From NCBI GenBank assembly GCA_029961685.1, contig JARWKL010000014.1:26695137-26759136 (forward strand): DNA of 64,000 nucleotides, written 5' to 3'. Positions 1 through 10,674 of this stretch are shown here, one piece after another (position 1 is the stretch's first letter; every line of letters starts with the position of its first letter). The DNA comes from Aristolochia californica (Eukaryota; Streptophyta; Magnoliopsida; Piperales; Aristolochiaceae). The notes below the pieces were generated by a model. That model did no database searches. It saw nothing but the letters and a program-made list of their open reading frames with translations, and was not told the origin of the DNA. The position numbers were made by a program, and so were the translations under genes.

Positions 1-327
1 TTGCTTGATGTTCCACTATGGCAACTAGGTCCTGAGAGTAGACATCCACGAGTTCTTTACATAATTTTTTTCAAGACATGTCGATGGTGGCAGTGATGCA
101 ATAGTTGAAATTGTGAATCAAAGGGTTTGTCCTCCCTAGCTAGCTTCTACAAAGGATCTCCTTAATACTGATAGTACCAGTATGTTGTTGGAGTGGTCAA
201 GGTGCATAATCTTGAGCTAATTGAAGTAGGTGTTGTTGAAGAAGAAAAAGAAAGTCTCACTATTTTATCCAGTTTTCAAAGCGCATTGAAACAAGGTAGA
301 GTTCTCTTGGTTGTGCATTGTATCTTA

Positions 328-885
328 GTTGCTGAACTAGGCTATGGGAATGGCTGGATATCCATTGGTCTTGAGAAAAAAATGAAATACTTCCACATTC
401 ATGGTCTTGATATAAATCCTTGAGCCTTCAAAGTTGCATGGATATATTTATACCATAATGATTTGGATGAGAATATGCAGGCCATATATGATATCTAGAA
501 CATTACTTAGTCTGACAGGGTTGAATTTTATGAGTCAGATTTGCTAGCTTATTGTAGAGATCACCATATGGAGCTTGATCACATCATTGGATGCATACCG
601 TTGCTACTCAACCCAAGTTCGGAGGTCATGTCAAAGATTATTACAAAAAATTCTAATAAAAAATTCCTATTTTCCTTAAGTACCTATTGCACAATTCACG
701 GTTTCCTAAGGACCAATTTGGCCTCAAATTAATTCTAGATCAATGAAGGCCTATTTCACACCAAACCTAGTGGTATTATGAGTATTATGATCTTCAATGT
801 TTGAGGACGTCCTAGATAGGGTGTTTGTAGACTCTTGTTTGAGCATCGTGGCTTTCATATTGCAAGGATTTGTATTGAATTTCTT
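328..885 (+). pseudogene. MMT: Methionine S-methyltransferase (MMT) pseudogene fragment
   Basis: One frame from 328 to about 885 reads as the N-terminal methyltransferase domain of plant methionine S-methyltransferase, which makes S-methylmethionine from Met and AdoMet in the cytosol. Visible landmarks are the SAM-binding stretch VAELGYGNGWISI (motif I, with a Cys-to-Tyr change), GLDINP, SDRVEFYESDLLAYCRD, IIGCIPLLLNP, a PSGIM..IFNV segment and GVCRLLFEHRGF. The frame is broken by in-frame stops at 421, 496, 508, 730, 736, 802 and 817 but needs almost no frameshift. That fits old point-mutational decay. Sequence before 328 does not continue the homology, and the fragment ends against a copia LTR remnant. 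The rest of the roughly 1,000-aa protein is absent. The family assignment rests on remembered motifs; no search was run. Confidence 0.75.
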
Positions 886-889
886 GGAA

Positions 890-1133
890 AGAGAAATAAT
901 TCATTGACTTGATTATAATTGAGTATAATAAGCCTCAATGCATGATTAAGGAAACAAGTAGAAAACTAACATAACTAAAGCACATTTCAATTGGGACTCT
1001 TTTGAGAGACTTCTTCCAATGAGACTCATGTTAGACTCCACCATATTAATACTGGTACTTATGAGACTTCTTATTGTGAGAGTCATTTATGACTCTTTCG
1101 TACATGTTCTTCAACATTCCCCTCAAGCCAAAG
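890..1133 (-). mobile_element. Copia-type LTR remnant with polypurine tract
   Basis: The sequence resembles the LTR at 29470-29775, including the shared gacttcttattgtgagagtc block and a ttcaaca end at about 1117. It is followed by the complement of a polypurine tract (ttcccctcaag), so the element points left. Only this LTR and a little internal sequence are recognisable. Confidence 0.55.
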
Positions 1134-3337
1134 TTTTTAACTTCAGCTTGTAATAAAAAATATTGGTCTTGAGGACAAAATTTTCATATTGTACTCTCCT
1201 TCACTAAGATATTCTATTCAAATAAAATTTGATTGCCAAAACACGTGGAATTCTTCGTTATAGATTGTACTTCTTCTTAAATGAAAGGAACATCCATATT
1301 TATACCCTTCACCCTAGTAGGAGTGAAGATGAGACAAAAAAACATAAACTAATTACATCAATGACACTCCAGCATATTCATATCTTCCAACATTATATAA
1401 CTATGTGTGAGTCATATTCTTTTGTTATACCTAAAGATCAACTTTGAAAATGCTCTAAAACAAAAAAAAATATGGTATTCATATGGGTCAAAGTCATTCA
1501 TCTAGGCACACCATCATATGAATGCATAATATCGTTGACGTTTTTTATTTCTTTTCCTTTAATGGTTTATGGATCGAACTTCATTTTATGTTACACTTGT
1601 GCGGCATGGTCAATAAAGTCAATTTATTCAAGATTACCTACTCTAGATAGGCCAAAGGATGGGCAATTGAGGAAAAAAGACTGCCAATATTAGTACTACA
1701 TATTTTATTTATTTTAATTAAATATAAACAAATCATTAATATACTATGTACAACTTTAACATAAACAAATGTATAGTTTAATCTAGGACGCCCAAGTTAC
1801 AGGTGTAGAGCCCAACTATAATATTGTATATGATCAAGTGATGGGTTTTTCCTAAGGGGACAGGATCCAATCCCTCCCCCCCCCCCCCCCCCCCCACACA
1901 CCCCCGAGTTTAGGTACTACCATTGCAGCCTAGGCACTTGACTTGGAGAAAACAAATGAGGAGCTTGCACAAACGAGGGAAGTAATCAAACAATAGTCAC
2001 AACAATTAGCAAAGTGCCAAAGTGGTATGAGTAGTTTTCAATCTCATATGGCTCAAATGATGCCTTTGATGATTTCTCATAGCATCATGCCTCCTAGTGA
2101 TTTTAATAAATTGTCTTCACAATAGCACAGCTCTAGTTCCTCCCACCCTGATCCTTCAATATATCACATTAATTTTTGTATATTTTTATTCTTATTACTT
2201 TTTGTAATATTTTTATAGTTTTGACATTATTTTTTGTGTACAATGTTGTATGTTCACCATATAAATACAATTTTCAATTCATTTTTTTTAATATGTATTT
2301 TATATTATTAAATATTTTAAATAAGTATACAAGAAAATAAAAATTAATGAACATAATTAAAAACATAATAATTTATTAAAATTTTGTCAAAAATAACTTA
2401 TAAATAAAATATGTATCATCAAAATATTTCATTCATAAATAATTATATTAAAATATTTTAAAATTATTTTATATTAATACTAAAAACAAAATTATCACTA
2501 GTGAAATATTTTTTTTTATTGCAAAAATTATTTTGAAATATTTAGAAAAATAAAAAATATTTTCAATGACACTATTTTGCCACCAAATGTTTGATTATTG
2601 GCAGTGAAATTTGATTTGTGTTGAAATTATCTATCATCGGTAGGTTATTAGCGACAAATTTTATCAGCAAAAAATTGTGCACAAGTTTGTGTTGTAAAAT
2701 TTTATCTTTTCTCAAAAAAAAAAAATTCCATTGAAAACTTGCTTTCTTGATGAGGATGCTTTAGAGACCTACTTAAAACTTACTCAAAAGACACAATTAG
2801 TTTCAAATGTTTATTATCATTTTAACATGGTAAAATAGGATCTTAAGACCAACACCTACCAACAAAACAATATGCTTGAAACATAACCACCTTTTAACGC
2901 TTTATCTCTTTCTTAATTTTTGAATTTTTAATGGGCAATCCTCAAGGGAGGACTCTCTTCTCACAATTAAAACTATCCAAAACACAATACCACAGATTAT
3001 GGACCAAAACAAGGGAAATGAAGGGCATTTCAAAGTTGTCTCTTTTTCAAGTTTTGATAGAAAAACATGCATTCTAAGAATGCAACAAACATGTTGATGT
3101 TTTATCCAAGTATAGCAATCTTTTGAATATTAAAATGGAAAGTACTTAGACTTGGCATGAGAAAATTTATCACTTCCCTCTATATCTAATTTAAATTCAG
3201 AAAAAGGACATACATATGCCTATTATATCTAATTCTCCTTATGTTCTCAAATAGGACTTTGTTTTGCCTCATTTAGGATAGAGCTTTGCTTTGTTTTTGC
3301 CAATTGAGCTCCTGCAATACTCAAATAAACCTAGTCA
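1134..3337. other. AT-rich intergenic sequence, no gene seen
   Basis: No credible coding region is visible. The stretch holds a 20-base C homopolymer (1876-1895) and AT-rich sequence. Around 2570-2700 there are phrases (gtgaaattt, gcgacaaatttt) like those of the degenerate repeats at 22 and 30 kb. Confidence 0.5.
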
Positions 3338-4423
3338 TGATAAGGGATTAGCATAATCCCTTCAGTTATCGAATACGATCACATTGTATTTATCCCATGT
3401 TGTAATTATATTCTCATGTAAAGTTTATCTTCTTTATTCTAAATTGTATAAATACCTCCCTTAATCATTTGTAAATGTGTGGTTTAGTTCAATATCTAAC
3501 ATGGTATCAGAGCATATCGATCTTCTGCATCTACCATCCACCAAAATTTTTTCCACTTCCTCTGCCTCTCCACCCATAAATCACTCTCTGCCACACTCTC
3601 CCAAGCTTAACCAATTGTATGATGCACTCTTGATTCCGCTTGTCTCGATCTCTCCCATCGCAGCACCGGGTCTGACCTTTGCCTGTCGCACCTCTCTCTA
3701 GCACTAAGCTCATTCCTTTTTTTCTGAAATTTTCATTGTTGTCGTCATCACCTCTCATCGGCGGCTTCTTTATCTCCCGCAAATCTCACATTGTGGGCTC
3801 GTTGTACCGCCAACCCAAAATCCCATCCTACCATCACCCCTCATCCGTCTGACTCCTCTCCCATTCCTCCTTCCGTCGTTGTCCTTCAAATTTCTTGTCG
3901 ACGACGTATCCCCTGGCCGCTACCAATGTCGTTGCTCTTCCACATATCTTCATCAGCTGATGCATTGTCTTCAATTATATCCACCACAACTGGTACTAGT
4001 GTCGTTGTTCTTCCACGTCTCTTCACCAGATGATGTGCTCTTTCTTATTACGTCTGCCCCAGTTGCTACCAGTGCTGCTGATCTTCCACATCTCTTCATC
4101 GGACGATGCGCTCTCTCTAATTCCAATTGATGTTCTTCCCGTCCTTTTGCTTCTAAGAACCCTCGAAACAAATCTCCTTACATAGTCAATGCCAAGTTCA
4201 CAGTTTCAGTTACTAGGAGACAAGATTGATCTCTCTAATAGTGGCCTATCTTGAGGGGGCATGATAAGTGATTAGCATCCTTTCAGTTATCGAATGAGAT
4301 CTCATTGTATTTATCCCCTGTTGGAATTATCCTTCTCATGTAAAGCTTATATTTTATATTCTAAATTGTATAAATACCACTCTTAATCAATTGTAAAGGT
4401 ATGATTCAGTTCAATATCTAACA
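3338..4423 (+). mobile_element. Small non-autonomous LTR retrotransposon
   Basis: Two similar direct repeats, 3338-3501 and 4262-4423, begin tgataag and end with atctaaca. The left one is followed directly by tggtatcagagc (3502-3513), the primer-binding site for initiator-tRNA-Met. The right one is preceded by a polypurine tract, ttgagggggca. The 760-bp interior is CT-rich and carries no gag or pol. Size and structure fit a TRIM/LARD-like copia derivative. The 5 bp outside the ends do not match, so the target duplication has been lost or mutated. Confidence 0.85.
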
Positions 4424-4970
4424 AAGAATATCAAACAATGAAATCTACTTCTATTGTCTTATTGCAAAGTCTCTTGTTTCTTTAAAATCAGAAACTCCTC
4501 CTGCTCAGTACTCTAATATCATTAAAAAGGTCTTGACACTCTCGTACTAGAGCTCTTAAAATACTGAATCAAGATTTTTGTGTTTAATAGTTCCTATAAA
4601 TTTTAATCCAAGTTGTCTACTTTGTTTTTTGTCTTAGTAATTAAAACTAGTCCATGGTCAGTTCTGAACTTTTATGTAGGCTTCGATGGAGGAATGTGAT
4701 AGAGATTGAAGCTAGTGGTGACGACAGTGAAGGATCAGTCGAATTGATTTTGACCTTTTTGCTTTATTTGAAAGGCTTCTTCTTCTTACTTGGAGCTTAA
4801 TATCAACAAAATCGATGGGTTCCAGATGAAAAGATCAATCCTAGACAAGATGACAGGATTAAAACTATCAACTGATTGAAAAACGCAGGTTGGAGTGATT
4901 CTAATGAACTCCTTCTATGTTGTCTAAGAACAATTTAAAGGCCTTTAAAACTTTAGCGCTCTACTGAAAA
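4424..4970. other. Intergenic, partly repeated at 6.9-7.1 kb
   Basis: No gene is recognised. A short stretch (about 4660-4760, gatggaggaatgtgatagag and following) resembles part of 6890-7110, as if one sequence had been duplicated to both sides of the TIR element at 5132-6622. Confidence 0.4.
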
Positions 4971-5127
4971 TACTGAAACCATGATTTTTTATTTTAATTT
5001 TTTTGTCTCTGCATGTCAGGTCTCTAACAAATCCAAGTACTGAGCAAAATATATTGACGATTTCTACTTTCTAGAAAATGACTTATATTGAGTAGCAAAA
5101 AATTTAGTCATTTTAATCCCAAAGAAG
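4971..5127 (+). repeat. 157-bp direct repeat, left copy
   Basis: Starts tactgaaaccatg and ends aatcccaaagaag. It is nearly identical to 6631-6787, and the two copies bracket the GC-rich TIR element. Confidence 0.85.
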
Positions 5128-5131
5128 GGCA

Positions 5132-6622
5132 TGTTAGTGCGCAGCGTAAGTGAAGTATATTTCACTTACGCTGGGGAAAGTGAGCCGAAACGCATTAGTG
5201 CGCCCAGTAAGTGACGGGGGAAAGGAAATACAGTTGTATTTCACTTTCCCCCATTTCAAACATAAAACGATGGTAAGTGAAATCCGAGGGGTCGAGCTTG
5301 GATTTCACTTACCATCGCTCAAATACATGTCGCGCTCGAGGGAGAAGCTCTGTCGAACGACGTTTCGAAGAAAAAAAAATTCTCTCTCGCGACCTTCAGC
5401 TTCTCTTCTCTCTCGGCCTCCCTCTCTTCTCCCTCTCGACCTCCGTTGCAGAGCACGGGAGGCGGGAGGCGGGAGGCCGAGCCTCTCGGCTTTCCTCTCT
5501 TCTCCCTCTCGGCGTATAATCGGAGCGCCGCCTCCGCGTCACTATTGCCCGTTGGGGACCGCCTCCGTCACCGTTGTCCGCTGGCCCGCTACCGTCGTCG
5601 CCATTACCCGCTAGCCCGTCGCCGTAGTCTCCCGCCGCTGAGGAAGACGACGCGTACAGGAAGACGAAGGTTTAATTTTTCCTGAGTTAGGAAAAATTAA
5701 ACCGTTGTCAAAATAATAATTTATATATTTTACTTATAAAATAATTATTTTTATTTATTTAATATATTTATTTTATAATTACTATATTAAATTAGTGATT
5801 TAATAGTCATAATTAAAATATTGTTAAATTAAATATTTGATCAATTTTTTTGGTTTAATTATCCCATTGCTATAATTAATTAAACCAATGGTTTTAAATT
5901 TTGTGACAATATATTATTAATTAATAATACATAGAAATATATTATGTTATTGATAAATATATATTTATTTATTATATTAAATTTTTTATTATTATATTAA
6001 TTTAGTGGTTTTTAATGTTAAAACATATCTTATGTTATTAAAAAATAATTTATTTATTTATTATATTCACTTATGTTATTTTTTATTTTTTTATTTATTT
6101 TTAATAATTTATTCTAGTCGTACGTAGTCAAAGGGAGTCCGCAGTACAATCTGCAAGAGCATCATATTATTGAGATGTTTTAGCAATTCAGATGTGGCAA
6201 AATTATTGACTATTATGTTTTAATGCACCAAATATTTTTTTTTTGTACTTTTGTATGAACAGATATATTTTTTTTATATTAAAAAGGTGATTGAGTTATA
6301 TTTGTATTATTTTTATTTTTATTATTATGGTATTTGTGTAGTACACTATGTAGTACGATATTTGTATAATTATTTCATATTTAGATATTATGAAATTAAA
6401 ATTTGATTAAAATTTTAATAATATAAAAGTAAGCATTTGTTTAATTATTATATTTAATATATTTTATTTATTAAATAATATTAATTTAATTTTCTGATAG
6501 TAAAATATATCAAAATATTTTATTTAATAAATGATCTATATGCACTTTACACCACACTTTCCATTGTGCACAGTAACACAAATAAATACTTTACACTGCA
6601 CTTTCCATTGCGCACACTAACA
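5132..6622. mobile_element. TIR DNA-transposon-like element with GC-rich core
   Basis: The ends are imperfect inverted repeats: tgttagtgcgcagcg on the left, and the complement of the right end, tgttagtgtgcgcaa. A second subterminal copy of the motif lies inside each end (about 5192 and 6545-6576). Three hairpins follow one another on the left: gcgtaagtgaa/ttcacttacgc around 5147-5174, a pair around 5214-5252, and ggtaagtgaaatcc/ggatttcacttacc around 5273-5317. From 5320 to 5670 the DNA is strongly GC- and CpG-rich, unlike its surroundings, and then becomes extremely AT-rich to 6540. No transposase is recognisable. It may be a non-autonomous element with an acquired GC-rich segment (Pack-type). 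That is inference. Confidence 0.5.
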
Positions 6623-6630
6623 CAAACAAG

Positions 6631-6787
6631 TACTGAAACCATGATTTTTTTTATTTTTATTTTTTTGTCTCTGCATGTCAGGTCTCTAACAAATCCAAGT
6701 ACTAAGCAGAATATATTGAAGCTTTCTACTTTCTAGAAAATGACTTATGTTGAGTAGCAAAAACTTTAGCCATTTTAATCCCAAAGA
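6631..6787 (+). repeat. 157-bp direct repeat, right copy
   Basis: Partner of 4971-5127. It begins tactgaaaccatg and ends aatcccaaagaag. Confidence 0.85.
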
Positions 6788-7790
6788 AGAGTGTTTCTTT
6801 TAGGGGTGGGTCAGTACTCTCTCCTTCTTCCCAACATCCACATGCTTCTCCCCCTCTTCAGTCCCAGAACATAATAGCTTGATTTAGACTTTTCGTGTAG
6901 TTTGTGATAGAAATATGGACGCTTCTTCAGGTCTTCATCACAAACCGTTGTGTCCATTAAATAACATTAATCTAAGGCCAGTTAGTTTTCTGTTGGAATC
7001 AGGAAGAAACCTACATGTGGGTTCCAAACTAATTGGTAGGTTTGGATTGAAAAAAGTGATGGAGACTGAAGCTGCTGGTGATGAGAAAGATGGATGGGTC
7101 CTGTTGATTCTGATTTGATTATGCAAACGTGGTGACGACCTGTTTCTGGGTGAACAATGAATACTGCAATTGAGTTGTTGGCAAGTCATGTCCACCATGT
7201 TAGTTCATAATTAGATGGCTTCAGGGTAGAGTGTCTCAAAATTATCCATACGAACAAGTATTACTTTTGATGAGGATTATTGGATTTCTCTCTCTATCTT
7301 TTACTGAGAGAGTATATGAAAAATGATTGATGAGATAGGTCAAAAGTTTGACTAGAATGTCACCCACTTAGAGATCGGAGTTACTAAGCATACTCCTTAC
7401 CATGTTTATTAACTCCTCACCATGTTTATTAATGTTCGGTTTATCCTTTCAATCTCACCATTTTGAGTTTATAGTACTACAATACTTTGATTTTTTTTAA
7501 CTAAATATTCTCAATCTCATGGAGGGTCCTCTTGACTATGGATTATTGTACAATTATTTTCTTAATCCTAATCTTCATACATCTGTTTATATACACATAT
7601 TCAACGATCAAATTGAAATTTAATGAGTTAAAAACTTAATCTCTTCTTAGTTTAATCTTCATTCATATCCCATGCATACATTATTCGTTGTGTTTCGAGA
7701 TCTTAGCTTATTTTTATTGATTTTAAATAAAAATAAAAAAATATAATTTTTTAATTATAAATATAATGAAGTAAATGATATTTGTATAGA
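6788..7790. other. Intergenic; one short ORF of unknown status
   Basis: A 67-codon ORF at 6915-7118 (plus) has ordinary amino-acid composition but no motif I recognise. Part of it resembles 4660-4760, so it may be a duplicated gene fragment. The rest shows nothing gene-like. Confidence 0.3.
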
Positions 7791-8016
7791 TAATGTAACT
7801 TTTCTAAGAAAGAAAAATCTAAGTATTGATAGAGATAACGGATAATACTTATCTGTAATATCAAAGATAATTATTATCTTGTATGATAGAGAAAACCGAT
7901 AACTCTTATCATGTAATCTTATCAATCTGTAAACTATAAATACTTGTCTTCATGAATGTAAAGCACGATGAAATATTTTCTTCCTTCTAATTATTCTATA
8001 GGGTATCAGAGCGATG
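7791..8016 (+). mobile_element. LTR end with primer-binding site, remnant
   Basis: AT-rich LTR-like sequence ends in ttctata. It is followed by gggtatcagagcgatgg (8001-8017), an initiator-Met primer-binding site with one mismatch. No second LTR was found. Confidence 0.4.
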
Positions 8017-8515
8017 GATCAGTAATTCCTTCCTCTCCTAGCCGGCATTATGGTTTTCTTATCAGCAGGTTCATCCCCTCCCTAAGTCACTCTCCTCTTC
8101 TACTATCTTGTCTCTTCACTGCATTCCCATGCGTGCATGGCCCATGTAGAAAGAGACAATTACCCTTTAACGTCTCCTGGTTATGGTCATGAAAAGATTG
8201 TTGATGGAGAACTGAGAAGGAGAAGTTAGAATTAATCACAATTCCACCTTCTTTTCCATGCAAATGTTACAAACTTCAAACGTTGGTCTCATTATTATTC
8301 GACAACATCTTTACATCTTCTTCCATTGCTCTTCAATAAGAATGGATGGATGAACCAGAGTCCACCACTATCTATGGAAGAGGAGAGCTTCAACCCCCCA
8401 CCTTTTTTGGTTTACCATGAGAGAGACAAGTGATCTAACTAGTTTGGTGGGATCAATGGATTGAAACAATAAACTAATCACTTGGAATTAGTATACCCAT
8501 TTCTAGATCAAATTG

Positions 8516-8690
8516 TGATACTTGTTTAGTCCATTAGTACCTTTTTTTCGTTTTTTCGCTTACTTGGAAGAATCGAACCGACTATTCTCTAGTTCATCGA
8601 TCATCGTTATAACCATTGATCAATCAATGTCCTTAATAAGTGAGAAAAAAAATGTAAAATCTAAGGTTCTAATGGACTAAACAAGGATCA
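8516..8690. mobile_element. MITE-like element, 175 bp
   Basis: Terminal inverted repeats of about 26 bp (8516-8541 and 8665-8690) share the core cttgtttagtccattag and its complement. There is no coding capacity. The target duplication is unclear. Confidence 0.6.
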
Positions 8691-10581
8691 AATAGCCTCT
8701 AACCACATAGGGGATTAAGTCCGATTAAACCTTAAGAGTCGATACAGAGCTTTAAGAATTTTGGACACTTTAGCAGACAAAGTGAATGGAAGTTGAAATA
8801 TCAAACTTCTCCTGTCTCTCACAAACTATCCATTGACAAGGAAAAATAATGCTTGGAAGTTGTAGTGTCTCATCATCTTCTCCATAAAGGGAACATCCAT
8901 TCAATTCTTTCTTTTAAATGGGTGGTTTATATGCTGCTTCCTTACCTCACTATACATATCTCTCGGACGTTAGGCTCTCCATTTTAATTTTTTTCCCAAT
9001 TTTATATATGAAATAAAAGAAGTAGGTGTCGATTTTACTTTTTTACTTAATTTTATCTCTAGGGCTTGTTTGGAACCCAAAAAAAATGAAAAGAAAAGGG
9101 GAGAGAAAGTTATTTTTTGTTGTCAGGCAGTAGAGAATCATCGAGAGAAAAGAAAATAAGAGAGAACTTAGTTAATAAAATTTCTCTTTCAAAATAATGG
9201 AATTTGAAGAGAAAAGAAAAGAAATAGAAACTCGAGAGAAAATTTTAATAAAGTGAGAGAGCAAAAGAGAAGGAAGTCGATGTTAGGGTGAAGCATCATT
9301 TAGTGATGTTAAAAGGGTATACATTCAATATATTTTCAGGGTATGTTTGTAATTTCGTGTTATTTAGGGTTAGGGATTTACGAGTAATTTAACTTATAGA
9401 TAATCATCTTTTTTTTTCATTTAGGCATTAAAATTGTGGTTTTTTAGAACCGGTGAGTCGATTGATTAGGGAAAAAAACTCGATTTTTCAAGGGCGCCTT
9501 GAGTAGGTAACCTAACCTAACTTGGGCAACTTGACCTAAATTTTCAAAACTAAGTTTAGTTCGCGATTATAGGTTGAGAAACCTGGGATTAAAACCATTG
9601 CCAATATCTCTAATTTATTCTTAAATTCTTCAAAATCAATCAGGTGAAACGAAAATAGAAAAAGAGAGAAGATGGGTGCAGCTGAATTCCTATATTTTTT
9701 TAAAAAAATTTCACATTCAATTCCTTTCTAATTACAAGAAAATAAGAATGAGACTTTTATAGCTGCTGCTCCCTTTGGTTCAGCAAATTCAATCCAATTT
9801 ATCATCTTTAAGAGTTGACCCATAAAGTATGAGGTCTGGAGCTGCAAAACACCTAGTTTTGTCTTTGAATGGGGTGTCATAATTGATGCAATATATAGGT
9901 TGATAGAGATAGAGACAAACTATGATAGAGATAGGTAAGATGTTAATGGACTTTCTCAAATAGCTTGCCCCAGTTCATTGGAGGCTGCATTGAATCCCTT
10001 CACCGGTCTGTAAGTCTCTGAAAGTCTCTGAAAGTCCTCAAGGAAGACGAAGTGAGTTTTCTTTAAAAGATCAGTTGTGACTTCTCATGGTGGGTGAGGT
10101 TGGTAAGTTCTTGGCCGGTTCCAAACTCATTTCTAGACAGGCTAACGTTTTCTTCATCAAAAGTGGAGCATTGAATGAAAGTTGAAATTGAAAACCGTGA
10201 GTAGTTTTCATTAAATTTGGAAGAAAGGTTGATTAAGACTCCATTCTATTTGAAGATTGGTAGCAAGGAATGGAGAGGTCTTGTCTGCTAAGAATTGATA
10301 AGTCATTACCAGCACCTCTTTTTATGTCATTTAAGACAATTGAAGGTCAATAGAGAAAAGAAAAGAAATGCATCTTCAATGAGATAATAAGTTGTATGAA
10401 GTTCTTCAGGCTTTGTTTGTGGCTTTAGGAGTCGGACAGCTGAGATAGTCTTTTCGTATGTTTTGCACCAAATAGTCTTTCGTGTTGGATCATCCATGTA
10501 TTGGACCTTATCACATGATAAATATATCTTTTCATCCCTTTTTTTTTATTTTTTATCTTTTTTACTATCTCTTCTCAGTCG
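8691..10581. other. Intergenic, no gene seen
   Basis: AT-rich sequence with purine-rich tracts (about 9080-9280) and no convincing ORF or splice-linked exons on either strand. Confidence 0.5.
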
Positions 10582-10586
10582 GACCC

Positions 10587-10669
10587 TATTAAGTACTTAA
10601 TCAATACTACCCAAAAGACCGGCCTGTTAGGATCGGAAAGCATAGGTACTTAACCCCAGGATTATAACA
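10587..10669 (-). mobile_element. Solo LTR of a TRIM family, with TSD
   Basis: 83 bp resembling the complement of the 84-85 bp LTRs at 24326-24410, 24531-24615 and 24835-24919 (shared core acccaaaagaccggcctg). It is flanked by a perfect 5-bp target duplication GACCC (10582-10586 and 10670-10674), so it is a solo LTR left by recombination. Just to its right, the second GACCC runs into two telomere-like CCCTAAA units (10673-10688). Confidence 0.8.
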
Positions 10670-10674
10670 GACCC

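Noticed and set aside
5150..5614. 154-codon plus-strand ORF
   Set aside because: It crosses hairpins and a CpG-rich island with low-complexity Arg/Ser/Pro translation. Overlapping frames are equally open.
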